From Caprella mutica (taxonomy: Eukaryota; Arthropoda; Malacostraca; Amphipoda; Caprellidae), in the NCBI GenBank assembly GCA_947561585.1, contig CANNZV010002323.1, forward strand, positions 39,778 through 103,777: a DNA stretch of 64,000 bases, written 5' to 3'. Shown here piece by piece: positions 1-11,347 of this stretch. Each line of letters starts with the position of its first letter. Within the stretch, counting starts at the first letter, position 1. Below the pieces are notes generated by a model. The model was not told where the DNA came from and did no database searches. It saw nothing but the letters and a program-made list of their open reading frames with translations. The translations under genes were made by a program, and so were the position numbers.

Positions 1-610
1 TGAATGTCTTCGATTTTTTATTTTCGAATAGGTTTTCTAAATTTCGACTCTTTCATAAAAAGTAAACCAAAAATTTTGAAAAAAAAATTTTGTTGGAAAA
101 AATTTCTACAACAAATTCGAAAATCAAAAATCGAAGACAATCATATTGTAGATATCATTATGGAGAATCGAATGCAAAAAACCGCAATGCTCTAGCTTCA
201 ACCAAAAAACAGGAGCTTAGGTTTGAATTACAAGATGTGTAGATCTCAGAATTAGTAGGAATTTCCTTTCAAAGTTTGATGATCTGACACACAGCATCCA
301 TCCACTTCGAAGGCTTGAGGCTAACTGACTAATCTCTCTTTGCATTCATTGGTGTGGGCGTGCTATAGTGGTAGGTTAGATATCAGATATAGCGAGATAA
401 TTAATTATTACGAATTATAATTGGCTGAGAGATGGTTTTTAGAGTACATATTGACTCCCACTTTTCCTTTTCTCCCCCTCTCCCCAGGGGGTTAGAGTTA
501 TACGAGACTTCTGATATTTTGCACACACTATAAGAAGGTTATAAAGCAACTATTTACACAATAACAAAAAAAAAAGATTAAATTTTGAGATTTCTTCAGG
601 GGCGGTCCCC
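1..610. mobile_element. TTAA-bounded palindromic MITE-like element, copy 1 (cut by window start)
   Basis: The right end reads GGGGCGGTCCCC followed by TTAA at 611-614. Reversed, it matches the left end of the element at 18181-19034 (TTAA then AGGGACCGTAC). Positions 230-560 match 18210-18550 in inverse orientation, while 120-220 match 18740-18830 directly, so the element is itself a long imperfect palindrome. No transposase is present. TTAA flanks suggest mobilisation by a piggyBac-type enzyme, which is inference. The short open frame at 4-195 lies in this repeat and is not a gene. Confidence 0.6.
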
Positions 611-614
611 TTAA

Positions 615-1875
615 ACGAATAATAGATTTATTAAACCAAATACATAGTTGACAATCAAAACAAATGGTGTACATTCTTCTTCTTCAGACTGAAAATTAGA
701 AAGTCGGAAGTAAAGTAGGTTTTGCAGAATTTGGATTAAAAAAATCTTTAAACGCATATAAAATTAAAAATATGCTATCAAATTTTATGGGGTTTGCAGT
801 AAAATGATAAGAAACATTAGCCACGTTGATTTAAACAATAAAAAAAATTGCTTGGAGAGGACCTTTAACCCTTTCTCTCATGAATTATGAGATCGATCGG
901 TATTGAAAAAATGATTTAGTTGAACTTTTAGGTAATTCGGTGATATTAACATCATAAAATAAAATTTTCAACTTTTTTATATTATTATAATGAAAACTGA
1001 AGTGTACTCAACGAAGGATATCATGAAACGGAGGACAATGCAGCATACTTTTTCTTGACTATTGAATATATTGAATGAACTGTTGTAATAATATAGTCAC
1101 ACTTTGTTATTTGTTTATATTTTGCATTTAGCTAATGTATTTTACCTACTCAGCAGAAATGTCTTATGATAACATTTCATGGTTCTAGCTATGACTCAAG
1201 TTGTATACCTAATTGTTTCCTGTTTATCATTATATATAAGGATGTGTAAATCTCTCCTAGTTGTCAGTTGTCTGCAGTGCATCGCAGAGCGATCACCTAT
1301 ATTAATCACTTATAATTAACTTATACTTTTTAACTTGTAATAACCACTGTTCATTTAACCTATGTTTTATCATGGGTTATGGGCCCAGAGAAACGTTGTT
1401 TACAAAGTGAGATAACCTGTTAAGTAGAGAAAAACTTAAATGGTTATTTATTAAAGTGTAAAGATTAAAAATAGCATTGTTGATAATATACAGTGAATTT
1501 TCTTAAGTGATTATTTTTTTTGCTATGGAAACAGGATTTATTTAATATTGGATTAACATAGCATTTCAACTCAAGTTGTATTTCATTCTTAATAACAATG
1601 AATTGAGATAAGATAATTGCTAATATACTGTCACTATTCCAGATCAGTAGAAATAAAAATATAACAAAAAAAGATATAATCTCAATTCATTTCATTTAAC
1701 AAACATAGAAAATAAAGGATAACTTAAAATGATAAAATTCACAGCCCATGTAATAGAATCAGGTATCTCCGTACATTAGAATGGATACGTCTCATTATAA
1801 GCTCCAATGCGAGTAATTTGGAAACAAATGAAATAATGAAACTCAATTGCACTTCCAACATATGAAAATTTTGAC
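615..1875. other. Gene-free AT-rich stretch
   Basis: No convincing exon, repeat array or RNA gene is visible. The sequence is AT-rich with stops in all frames. Its right part may include the decayed end of the neighbouring piggyBac copy. Confidence 0.5.
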
Positions 1876-3890
1876 TTTGTGGAAAAACAGGAAATGATTA
1901 AAATCTTTGAGCAAACAAAGAAAGATGCCACATTTCATGCATTTGATTCAGGGTTTTCCTTCAGTGTAGTGACTACAACGGACCACGGTGTTGTTTCTCA
2001 TCAAAAATGGCAAAATGATCAATATCGAGAAGCTCCTGTTGGCACAGCGACAGATGCTGTTGTTTTTGCTAGGCTTTGGAGGATTCCATTCTGACAATGA
2101 TGGACGTCCGTCCAATGCAACGTAAAGTTATCTAGTTTTTATAAATCAAATCATATGCAATTTGGAATTGAAAATCAAACAAGGGCATAGTTTTTGCATT
2201 GGGTTCCAGCAAAGTCATATCTCTTCAATAGAGTAACCATCCATTAGTGACAGCAAGCTTGATGAAATAGTGGAAATTGGCATGTATCATTTGTTACTTC
2301 GAAGTTTTATGCGGTGCAGAGATAAGAAGAGCATTTCAAAAGATAAACGCCTCCCATTTATTGTATTTATTGTTATTTATTGTATTCTCTTATAATTTTA
2401 GGACATTCTATTTCATGTACCTTTCTTCTTTCGCAGCCCACCTATCGACAGTACCACTATTTGAATGGTCAATGCAAGATGATGCCAATTGCACGCTGCT
2501 GTTATCGAACCATTTGATTACAGTTACAGTACATTGGATGATGCATCAACTCGCCAATCTAATGAACCCTGACCTTGCTTCTTCAAATGTTCCTCGCTGA
2601 GCAATAGTTTCTGAGCTGCTGACATTCTGTTTTAACTGATTGTGCCAACAGCCTAAATATCTCTCGGCTTCAATTCTCTAAGGATGTAAAGTATTTGTCA
2701 AAGAATACCTTATAGTTACAGCCTTCTGGAAGATTTCGATAAAATCATATCACGAGATCTCCAGTAACACCAAGTTGAGAGGCCTCATTTTCGGATTTTC
2801 CAGTGTTCATTTCAAAATCATACACAATTCCAATTGATCCACATCTCTTGAACACTTTGTATCCCCTTTTAATTAGTTTTTTGGGGCTACACATCTTGAG
2901 AGATGACCTAATTTTGGTTGGTATGATTTGCTCGTCATCTGAGTGATACTCTTCATCCTCTAAATACTCTTCATCCTCTTACACTTTGAAATAACTGAGG
3001 AAATAAATGGTCAAACTTTGAATAGTGTGTCGTAATTGGGAGAATCTCTGCTTGGAATATCTTCAGAGTTATTGAAATGTAGGAAGCGTCTCAATTCTTC
3101 ATAACGATTCACTCCACCTTTCAATGCCTTAGTAATATGAAGAAGAGGTGCGTGCTAACCCCAACACATTCGATATTGGGGATTTGGTATATTCCCATGT
3201 ATAGAGTAGCACTTCAATTAACTTTTCAATATCCTACTGATCCGTTTGAATGTGTATTTTTCAAATTCTCCTTCAACTTTTCTTCAAAGAATTGTTTGAA
3301 GTATTCAATGGGCCAAGAGATATGTTAAGGTGGGGTTAGACTTTTACCAGTGAATTTCGACGGCACAACAGCAGCATCTCTTTTCCTCCATCTATAAGTT
3401 TCATTTGCTGAAGCTGACTCATTGTTTGAATTTCTTTGAATGATACCTATGACCTTCTGCATTATTGATCATTTAATCTTTTACAACATAAGTAGGATCT
3501 CTAATTTCATCATTATCAATATTTTCAAATTCATTCAGTGTTCGACTGTTCTGATCATTTTGTGCTCATGAATACCTATGAAGGTATTCAAGCTTATTAT
3601 ATATACCTAATACCTTTGTATGTATAATGATCATTTTATTGATATTTTCCTTATAAACAAATAAATTTGGATGCTCACAGATTCATTTTGTAAACTTGTT
3701 ATTTCATCTGGCTCAAGAATAGTATCTTCTTCATCGGATTCTATATTTTCTGGTAGAGCAACAATATTTAATGATTCTTCAATGTTCATAACTCCCTCTG
3801 TATCAATGATTCTTACTTCCCAGGTAGATTGCCCGTAAAATGTAGAGGTGACCATGAAAAACACCTGTAAGATTCCAGATTCCAGTAAAG
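1876..3890 (-). pseudogene. Decayed piggyBac-family transposase
   Basis: Reading the minus strand across frame breaks gives, in order, the blocks expected of a piggyBac DDE transposase. They are an acidic N-terminus (ESDEEDTILEPDE, about 3690-3740), EYFKQFFEEKLKEN and LLYMGIYQIPNI (about 3175-3310), the catalytic-core block GYKVFKRCGSIGIVYDFE followed by VFFDKYFTS (about 2690-2870), SLDWRVDASSN (about 2545), VTNGWLLY (about 2235), and a C-terminal cysteine finger IKCMKCGIFLC (about 1945). Many stops and frameshifts separate them, so no enzyme can be made. The family cuts and pastes at TTAA sites, and TTAA-bounded non-autonomous elements lie next door and at 18.2 kb. Plus-strand open frames here (1879-2094, 2277-2600, 3137-3328) are shadows. 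The exact ends are not resolved. Confidence 0.75.
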
Positions 3891-4162
3891 GCAAATATTA
3901 CTACTACAAAAGAGCAACATGTAATAGAGTAAATTGTACACAATACATCAAATTGTATAACTACTATTGTTGCACGAGAAGTGAACATAGAGGTAACGGA
4001 TATGTGAATTTATATAGGTTTGAAAAGTGAAAGTTGCTTAAAGTCAATAGCCTTGCTGTGAGATTTGAAAAATGAAGTCAGTCAATACTGCTCACTGTTC
4101 AGTACAAAAGCAATTGTTTTGGAGAAGGATTAATTCTCTTTGATTAGAAAAACTCTATAGAA

Positions 4163-4354
4163 ATGAAGAAGAGACGTAACTATTTATCTGAATTGTTAGA
4201 CTTGGTAGGTAAACTCAATCGGAGATTCCGTGCTTTCGAAGAAGACTCAGTAACAAGTGATATGTTTTGTTCTAATTTGGAATCATTGTTGATCAAACAC
4301 AAAAATAAGAATCAGGACATGAAATATATTTTATTTATATATTTTGTTCTGTAG
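4163..4354 (+). other. Coding-like ELLDL block, copy 1 (unknown)
   Basis: A 63-codon frame containing YLSELLDLVGKLNRRFRAFE. The same peptide recurs, diverged, at 20652-20823 (plus) and 37828-37915 (minus), and the shared frame is kept although the DNA differs. It is not recognised as a known domain. It looks charged and helical. It could be the last exon of an unknown duplicated gene or a fragment of a mobile element. The upstream TATAG before the ATG could be a splice acceptor, but this is speculative. Confidence 0.3.
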
Positions 4355-5189
4355 AATTATAGATTTTTATGATGTAATGTATATTAGTTTGCATCTACAG
4401 TACATAAATATACATATAAGTAAGTGAAGTTAAAAAATATTACCCTTTTTATCATATTCTATGCTACTCTAACGTCGACGCGAACTGTCTTAATACCTAA
4501 ATTATTATTCTGGACATTTATATAGCACATAAAAATAACACAAATTTTATACGATCACCATTAAAATTTTCATTTAACAATAATCTGAGACTGTTTACCT
4601 TCTTTGATTTGCTGTTAAATAAAATTTGCCAAGTTTAAATCAACAACTGAAGTAAAACCTCAGACTGCATAACGTCAATTGACCACATTTTCCAGTACAT
4701 GTAGTGTCTGTCCTTTGCACAAGCTTTACCTGTACTGTATTTCATCATTCTGTATTCTGTACCAGACTAAAGGAGAATTAGACTCTGTACAATGCCTTCT
4801 TCTAACCAGAGAAAGCAGCATCTTGCTAGTATAATCATCATTCATTAGTCAAAATAAAATTCTGTATGGACTTGTTTTGCACTTGCTGGAACTTAGTAAA
4901 GTTTGTTAATCATCTTAAATAATGAACCGATTCAATTGAAACAAACTTCTAATGGTAGCTTTATGTGATCTCCTCAGAGGGTAGGAGACTGAATTACAAA
5001 ATTTTCATTGACCGAATGACCCGGGATGCTATGTCTTGTGAATAGATTTTTATTTGTTTTCATATTTACGCCACATCTTTAAAGCAGGGTAAATGTAATG
5101 CATTTTTGACTTCAATCAGATGATTAATTCAGAAAGAGAAAGTGGGGCTCCACCATTATCTTAACCTGGGTTGGTAGTTGAGTACTCAC

Positions 5190-5331
5190 AACTTTTGGTC
5201 ACCTCCTTCACCTCATGGTTGTGTCCTTCTTTGTAGTTAACAGACCTTACCTTAAGTCTCATGAAAGTGTTGATTGCAGAGACACTTCCCAGACATAGTG
5301 TTAACATCAGGACAAACACCAGCTTAGCCCT
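5190..5331 (-). pseudogene. Duplicate first exon of the PAN/C-type lectin gene, start codon lost
   Basis: The minus strand encodes 47 codons plus one base, exactly the length of exon 1 of the intact gene at 30884-31025. It has the same signal-peptide character (AKLVFVLMLTLCLGSVSA), the same following INTFMRLK and VNYKEGHNHEVKEVTKS, and the same GTGAGT donor. The initiating ATG is AGG here. The frame has no stop, so decay is slight. A start at the internal methionine (residue 9) would still leave a short hydrophobic leader. No partner exons 2-4 are found downstream, so it is called a relic or partial paralogue. Upstream sequence, including CTAGGAAACAGAAGGATAG, is shared with the intact copy. 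Confidence 0.7.
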
Positions 5332-5447
5332 CTGACGATATGAAGATCTATCCTTCTGTTTCCTAGATTAATGTATTTTGATGGTTGTACCAAATTATGT
5401 AATTATGTAATGTGATGAACACATGAAGAAATATACGGTTCTATGTA

Positions 5448-5519
5448 TATTCCACCCCGATATAGTCAACACCAGTATATTCCACCCTAGGTATATTCCA
5501 CCCCGGTAAATTCCACACC
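5448..5519. repeat. Short ATTCCACCCC repeat cluster
   Basis: Four close copies of TATATTCCACCCC-like sequence spaced 18-30 bp apart. An inverse cluster (GGGGTGGAA twice) is at 10931-10957. The two could be the ends of one large, old foldback-like element, or unrelated fragments. Confidence 0.4.
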
Positions 5520-5554
5520 TATGACAATGCTCATCCCAGATAAGATTTAAGAGA

Positions 5555-6180
5555 GTGTCTTCGATGATTTAAGAGCGTTTATGGTAGAGAGAATAAAACG
5601 TAGACGAAACACCGATATATTGCCGATAAATTATCATCGGCGATTGACTGTAGAGGATTATCAAATGATCTTCAACGAATCATGGTTGATTCTACTTCCT
5701 CGAATTAAAGAGGAAATTTCTTCGATGAATCTTCGGCGAGCTATGGAAGACTCATCTTCCCTGAATTACAGCAGGCAGCTCGTAAATGTATTTTCGGCAA
5801 GTTATGGAAGACTCATCTTCCCCGAATTACAGCAGGCATGTCATAGATGCATCTTCGGTTAGTTATGGAAGACTCATCTTCCCTGAATTACAGCAGGCAG
5901 TTTGTAGACGTATCTTGGCGAGTTATGGAATACTCATCTTCCTTGAATTACAGCAAGCAGCTCGTAGATTTATCTTCGGCGAGTTATGGAAGACTCATCT
6001 TCCATGAATTACAGCAGGAATATCTTCCATGAATATCGACGCGTTATGATAGACTCATTAAGGATTGAATTATGGCAGACACGTCTTCGATGAAGATCGC
6101 TGAGTTACGAAAGACTCATCTTCATCGAATCATAGCGGATATTTCTTCGATGATCTGCGGTGAATTGTATGAGTTATCAT
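5555..6180. repeat. 61-bp tandem repeat, about five units
   Basis: Units built on TATGGAAGACTCATCTTCC, then GAATTACAGCAGGCAG, repeat every 61 bp from about 5735 to 6015, flanked by degenerate sequence with the same TCTTCGATGA motifs. The overlapping plus-strand frames (5581-6032) come from the repeat. 61 is not a multiple of three, so they shift frame each unit. Confidence 0.7.
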
Positions 6181-6267
6181 ATACATTTAAAGGTGTCCGT
6201 GATTCCAAAATTCCAAAAAAACACGCTTATGCTTAATATCCACATTGTCACAGTATAAAATAGCATG

Positions 6268-6603
6268 CATGGTGAAGTTCGCGGGATTCAAACCTTGGAC
6301 CTTTAGAGCACTTTGCCAGAGCTCTATCGACTACACTACTAGGTGTTAAAACATATTAGTAGCGAGTTTTAACGAAATAAGTTGGCACAGCGGTGGAAGG
6401 GCTGACGCTCCAAACCTAATGACTCCCTTATAAATTCAAAGTTGTTGGTCCTACGACCCCCAAACTCATACTAATGTATCAAGACGGAAGGGCTGACGCT
6501 CCGAACCTGGGTGAAATGAAACATAAATGCGTGATGGAGTTCGCGAGATTCGAATCGAGCCCTTCCACCGTTGTGCCAACATATTTCGTTAAAACTCGCT
6601 ACT
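6268..6603 (-). repeat. tRNA-derived SINE copies, minus orientation
   Basis: Read on the minus strand, 6268-6345 has an A-box-like TAGTGTAGTCGATAGAGC and a B-box GGTTTGAATCCC followed by GCGAACTTCACCA, as in a tRNA 3' half. A second minus copy covers about 6436-6555, with the tail (TCAAAGTTGTTGG) leftmost and a tRNA-like ATTCGAATC end. 6350-6402 and 6558-6608 are inverse copies of one another, so insertions are nested. Confidence 0.55.
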
Positions 6604-6607
6604 AATA

Positions 6608-7574
6608 GGTGGGGCAGTTTGAGTCCGCAAGGACTCGAGAGAGCTCTGGCACATTACTCTAAACTTCTAAAGGTTCAGGGATCGAGTCCCGCGAACTCCA
6701 TACTGCATTTATGTTTCATTTTCACCCAGGTTTGGAGCGTCAGCTCTTCCGTCTAGATCAGGGGTGGGCAGCAGTTTCTTTTCGAGTGCCACAGATAGAA
6801 ATTTCGGTGCTACGAAATATTTTCTATTTTTTTTTTCATAGAAAATTAAATTTAATAATACACTTAGTTAATTTTTCATAGTTATTTCTACACAATAGGA
6901 CAATAGGAGAAAAAAGTAAAATTGAACCATAGGAGGCAAAATTATAAATAAATTCAACAAACATTTTCTTATTATAGGAATGCATTTCTATTAAAATTAA
7001 TATATATACTGAATTAAATCATCATGTGTAAAGGATTGCTATTTATTCAGGTGATTCTTCCTGATTCTTCACTGATGAAGAATAATCTAGTACCCAAAGT
7101 AAGTAAAGTATTGAGATAGAATAACGAACAGATGAAATTTATTTCTTCTTCTACTCTGACGGCCATAAAGTCGAAATACACTCTATTATACAGTGTTCAA
7201 CAATTAATAATCATACGCTTATGTTTAATATCCACATTGTCACTGTATAAAATAGCAAATCAGTAGGGTATACCTATTACAAAATACTATAAACAGGTAT
7301 ATTGCAAATATATTAATGAACAACAGCAATCACGTATGAAACCTGAATATAATAAATAAATATTTAAAATAGTTATCGGTAATTTAAATTTTTTTTAATG
7401 AACTCTTATTTTTTTTCAATTTAATAGGGGTAACTTTTAATAATTTGTATATAGGTAGGTGGACACCGGTGCCATCTGAGTACCAGAAGCAGCAATTAGT
7501 GCTGCATTTGCCCACCCCTGGTCTAGATGCATTAATATGTGTCTGGAGGTCGTAAAAACAACAACTTTGAATAT
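6608..7574 (+). repeat. tRNA-derived SINE, split by a hAT insertion
   Basis: The plus-strand SINE runs 6608-6758 and resumes at 7529-7574. The B-box-like GGTTCAGGGATCGAGTCCC and GCGAACTCCA lie at about 6673-6701. The body ends in ACAACAACTTTGA. Removing 6759-7528 restores continuity with the minus-strand copy at 6436-6560, confirming that the hAT element inserted into the SINE. Confidence 0.65.
6759..7520. mobile_element. Non-autonomous hAT element with perfect 8-bp target duplication
   Basis: Termini CAGGGGTGGGCA and TGCCCACCCCTG are perfect inverted repeats. They are flanked by identical 8-bp GTCTAGAT at 6751-6758 and 7521-7528, the hAT signature. 762 bp, AT-rich, no transposase frame. The small minus-strand frame at 7384-7608 spans the junction and is not a gene. 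The termini resemble the element at 62644-63275. Confidence 0.9.
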
Positions 7575-7761
7575 ATACATATATAATATTATACATATTT
7601 TCCATCATCTCGAATAAAATCGAAAAGATACAAAAAAAATAAAATATTAAATAATATTTGAATTATTTGTATGAGACGATAATTCCAATTTCAGAGTAAG
7701 TTTATTCATAAGAACTTTAAAAACACGCAGGTTATCATATTAAATAAATATCAACCAAATC

Positions 7762-7920
7762 CTACTTCTGCCATGTCCAGGATGGCTCAGTGGATACGAC
7801 GCTGCCTTTAATTCTCCATGAGACTACTGTTGCAGGTTCGAGTCCCGGACCCACCACTTTTTTTCTTTCCCCATTTCTTTCCATTTAATATGTATATAAA
7901 AATGTGTAACTTTAAACTAA
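7762..7920 (+). repeat. tRNA-derived SINE (copy 1 of a second family)
   Basis: A-box TGGCTCAGTGG at 7783-7793 and B-box GGTTCGAGTCC at 7835-7845 are spaced as in a pol III promoter. The acceptor and T stems do not pair, so it is not a functional tRNA gene. A pyrimidine-rich tail (CTTTCCCCATTTCTTTCC) follows. A second copy at 63337-63495 matches over the same 159 bp, including sequence on both sides of the tRNA-like part. Confidence 0.8.
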
Positions 7921-8269
7921 TCGATATAAAGCCAAAGGTACGTATTGTAACAGGAAACTACAACAGAGAGCATATTAAATACTCGATCCTTTAGTAACAA
8001 TATATTAATAAATACTCATCATATATCATCTTTAAGCACAGCATCTAAATTATTCAATAATAATAAATAAGGTACATATGTTTAAGTTTGTACGTCAGAC
8101 TATTGGAGAGAATACTGTGAGTTTAAACTCAGTCATAAATCACAGAAAAGGGGAAAGTAGAGAGAATAAGAGGAAGGCTGTAACTTAGACCTGTTGGTTA
8201 ATCACTGATTTTTAACGTAAATCTGTGCTTCCATCCAATCAATAGTCACAGAAAAGGGAAAATGTAGGC
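7921..8269. other. Gene-free stretch
   Basis: No exon seen. Two copies of CACAGAAAAGGG-like sequence precede the 46-bp tandem repeat. Confidence 0.5.
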
Positions 8270-8505
8270 TCGATCTCAATCGAGTGCTACTAGAGGGTAA
8301 AGGTAAGGTGAAGAAGGTTCAATCTCGATTAAACTCTCCAAGAGGGTAAAGGTAAGAAGAAGGTTCAATCTCGATTAAACGCTTCAAGAGGGTAAAGGGA
8401 AGATGAAGGTTCAATCTCAATTAAACTCTTCAAGAAGGTAAAGGGAAGATGAAGGTTCAATCTCGATTGAATTCTTCTAGAGGGGAAAGGAAGAGAAAGA
8501 ATGCT
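8270..8505. repeat. 46-bp tandem repeat, five units
   Basis: Units contain GGTTCAATCTCGATTAAAC, then TTCAAGAGGGTAAAGG, repeated at about 46-bp steps with drift at both ends. No coding potential. Confidence 0.75.
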
Positions 8506-9260
8506 TCGAGTCCAATAACCAATGAGGGATAAGTATTCAGACTTATTATCCTCCTTTTAACCATTTTCCATGAGGAAGATCTCAATCTTATTTTCCTCCT
8601 TCGTACCAATTTCCATTAGGTATAAGTTTTCAATCTTAATTTCCTATATTAATAATACTCAAATTCTGCACGCTGTGAAGAATTAATGAAATTACATCAC
8701 ATTCCAATAAAATCCTAATCACACATACATTGATCAAAGAAATATTTTATTACAATGAAAATCTATGATGTAACACTAGAGTAGTTAAAAAATATACAAA
8801 AAATAACATATATGATATAAAAAAATGATATAAGAAATTTGAAAACCTATTTTATGGGTAACTACTCTATTTATTAGGTTCATCTTTTTCATATGGTATC
8901 AAAGAATTTCGGTATAAATATTTCCTAACAGTTAACATGAGTACTTACAAAAATATAATAAAATATATAACAACATTATTACATATATTATCAAATGTAA
9001 AGCGTATTTTAAATCATCTTCTAACTAACTATTTTTAAAATATCTATTTTTTTAAATATCTAACTATTTTAAAATATCTTCTAACTACTACACAGAACAT
9101 AGTCTACTCAAAAATTCTAAATACAAACAAGATGATTACTTTTTCTAGATCACATATAATTCTAAAGACTTAATACATGTATAAGAAACCTAATATAAAT
9201 AATTATCTCTATTAACATACATTTTAATAGTTATTATAATAGTTAATAAACTTTGGATAG
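8506..9260. other. Gene-free AT-rich stretch
   Basis: No feature supported beyond short local duplications such as CTAACTATTTTAAAATATC at 9024-9080. Confidence 0.5.
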
Positions 9261-9294
9261 ATGCGCACTAAAGGTGCGCATGAAATCGACTAAT
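9261..9294 (+). mobile_element. Possible Helitron 3' terminus (hairpin plus CTAAT)
   Basis: ATGCGCAC, a 5-nt loop, then GTGCGCAT form a perfect 8-bp GC-rich hairpin in very AT-rich DNA. CTAA|T follows 8 nt later. Helitrons end in a hairpin shortly before CTRR and insert at A|T. No matching 5' TC end or Rep/helicase was found, so the call is tentative. Confidence 0.3.
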
Positions 9295-10957
9295 CTTTTA
9301 AGCTAATAATATGGTCTATATTATGTATATCAGCTTGTTAAGTAACATTTATTATTAAATATAGTCTTTATATTAACTTTATAGTATTTTTACATTATTT
9401 AATAGATTGAGCAATGATTATTGACTATATAAAGAAGGAATTACTAATAGTGTTATAAAGTAATTTGTTAAATACTTTGTCATTTTAAGTGCAGTACTCG
9501 GTTAGTAAATTAGATTCACCAATTTGATGTAAAGGTAACATGTGTGTTATGACTTATGAAACCTAATTCACTCAATTATTATTTATTGTAGAGCTAGTTT
9601 ATAATGGTTGTTAATAGTTAAAATGATTATATTTAATATTTTAAAGCATTTTAATTTAATAATGAAAATAAAGAAAAAAATTATATGTTGAAAATTTGAT
9701 GTCCGTTACAGTATACCCTATGCTTATATATGATATTAGGTAAAAAATGAAACAAAATTGTAAATTTAACCCTATAAATTGTATAAATCTGCTTAAAATC
9801 ATGCTTGAATCGCCAATAACATTGAGGCGATTATGTGAACTGTTTTCGTATGAATCTTCCATAAAACGGCTTAAAATCGCACTTGAATCATCGTTGATTT
9901 AAGGACGGTTACAGTCGGTTATGCATGTACTTCTTCGATGAATCGACGATCATCCTGCCTTATTCTATACGAAAAATCTTGGATAAAACGGACACTTCTT
10001 CGAATATTTATCGATGATTCATCAGGTTTAGGTACTCTTCCAAAAATTGGCCTTAAAAATCAACTGTGATGATGATAAAGTCAAATATTATATTATTAGA
10101 TGGCCATTTGTTAAATACTGCTTAGCTAAAAGGAAATAACTCAGACGATATCCTGAGACATTTGGGCAATATTTATAGATAGCTCAAGTCAATTGAACTT
10201 TTATTCTAATAGACATAATGCAAATGTTCATAATATGGGAGTATATTTCAAAGTTTACATGTTGATCGAGTATGTTAATATGAATTACTTCTTAACATGA
10301 AACTGCAGTATATGTTCTTATAAAAATTGCAGGAAGAGGTGTGGAGGGGTTCGGCTGGCAGAGATAACTCATTCAATTTTTTCACTTTCTTTTTCCAAAT
10401 ATTTGCTGTTTTGGATTCTAGGACAAAAACTCCTGTGGTCAAAATTTATTCATGTGAAAAAGGGCAATTATCTACCCATTCTTAAAACCTCATGTAATAA
10501 TCCCCACCTCCCTATCAAAAACCTCATAGTCAAAAAAATAAACATGGTAAATACCCCACGATGTAAAAAAAAGGCTTCGGTCAAAAACTTTATTACACCA
10601 CGTTTACTAGAGGTCAAAATACCAAATTCAAAATAAAATTAAAATAACAAGTAGTGCTATATGACATCATCTTACAGTTAATATTGCTGTTCTCTTGGCG
10701 ATAATGGAGAAAATCAGCTTGTGATTGAAAATCTAAATACCTCAAACGATAAAGAGCGTTTCCACAACGTTTCTTTCTACTGTTCTGACACATGTGTAGT
10801 GAAAAATAAACAGCTTGTGATTGGCCAACAGAAGGTTTTATTTGCTACAAATGAAAATAAAGTTACCTAGTATTATATGAAATATTAATAAACAACTAAT
10901 ATTTATATCTAACCAAACCTTACCCATAAAGTGGGGTGGAACTTACAGGGGTGGAAT
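9295..10957. other. Gene-free stretch with degenerate repeats
   Basis: 9780-10060 has scattered TCTTCGATGAATC/CATCGATGATTC motifs resembling 5555-6180 in inverse orientation. 10446-10490 resembles 62250-62290. 10931-10957 is the inverse ATTCCACCCC cluster. The frame at 10403-10636 is repetitive (TCAAAAACCTCAT-like) and not gene-like. Confidence 0.4.
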
Positions 10958-11347
10958 ATCCCAAGCAACACAAGTTAATGGGGCCCATGTTGGCACTAGG
11001 TGTACAAATCGTATTGGTACTGTGTGGTTTTTTGCAAAATGGGCCAACATAGTGACAGCATGGGCTGTTATGTTGAAACCATCTTGGCCCAAGATGTTGC
11101 CAATATGTTAATCAGTTTCAGCCATTTAATGTTGACACGTTATATAGTAATCAGGTTGGGCCAATATGACAATTCCGTGGGACGGATTCGCCACATTGAA
11201 CCAACCCCCTCCCAAGGTAACATTCCATGAGAATGGAAAACCACATTATCCCCATGTAATTTCTAGGCTACTTTTCAGTCTGTCATCTCTTGCCCATCTA
11301 ACCATCTAGTGCCCATGTTGGCACAATGTGTCATGGTTGCTTGGGAT
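10958..11347. mobile_element. Small MITE with ATCCCAAGCAAC termini
   Basis: ATCCCAAGCAAC at 10958-10969 is the exact inverse of GTTGCTTGGGAT at 11336-11347. CCCATGTTGGCAC occurs just inside both ends and TGTTGGC/GCCAACAT words fill the middle. The outermost TA on each side may be the target duplication. The frame at 11000-11230 lies inside and is a shadow. Confidence 0.65.

Larger units (their letters stand above)
3846..5430. repeat. Segmental duplication, copy A
   Basis: Diverged but collinear with copy B. 3870-4440 matches 18165-18180 plus 19035-19200 and 20650-20890. 4450-4720 matches 20920-21145. 4735-4765 resembles 22905-22935. 4800-5430 matches 30405-31110. Copy B carries transposon insertions (18181-19034, 19664-20576, 21200-22372) that copy A lacks, so A preserves the empty sites. 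Relative to B, A lacks the 22.96-30.4 kb block with lectin exons 2-4. Confidence 0.65.

Noticed and set aside
1879..2094. Plus-strand 71-codon ORF
   Set aside because: It is the reverse of the C-terminal part of the decayed piggyBac transposase, whose cysteine finger is read on the minus strand.
5581..6032. Overlapping ORFs with MEDSSSLNYSRQ-like repeats
   Set aside because: The 61-bp period is not a multiple of three, so frame shifts each unit; a repeat, not a gene.
7775..7850. Functional tRNA gene
   Set aside because: A and B boxes are present but acceptor and T stems do not pair, and the unit is repeated with a SINE tail.
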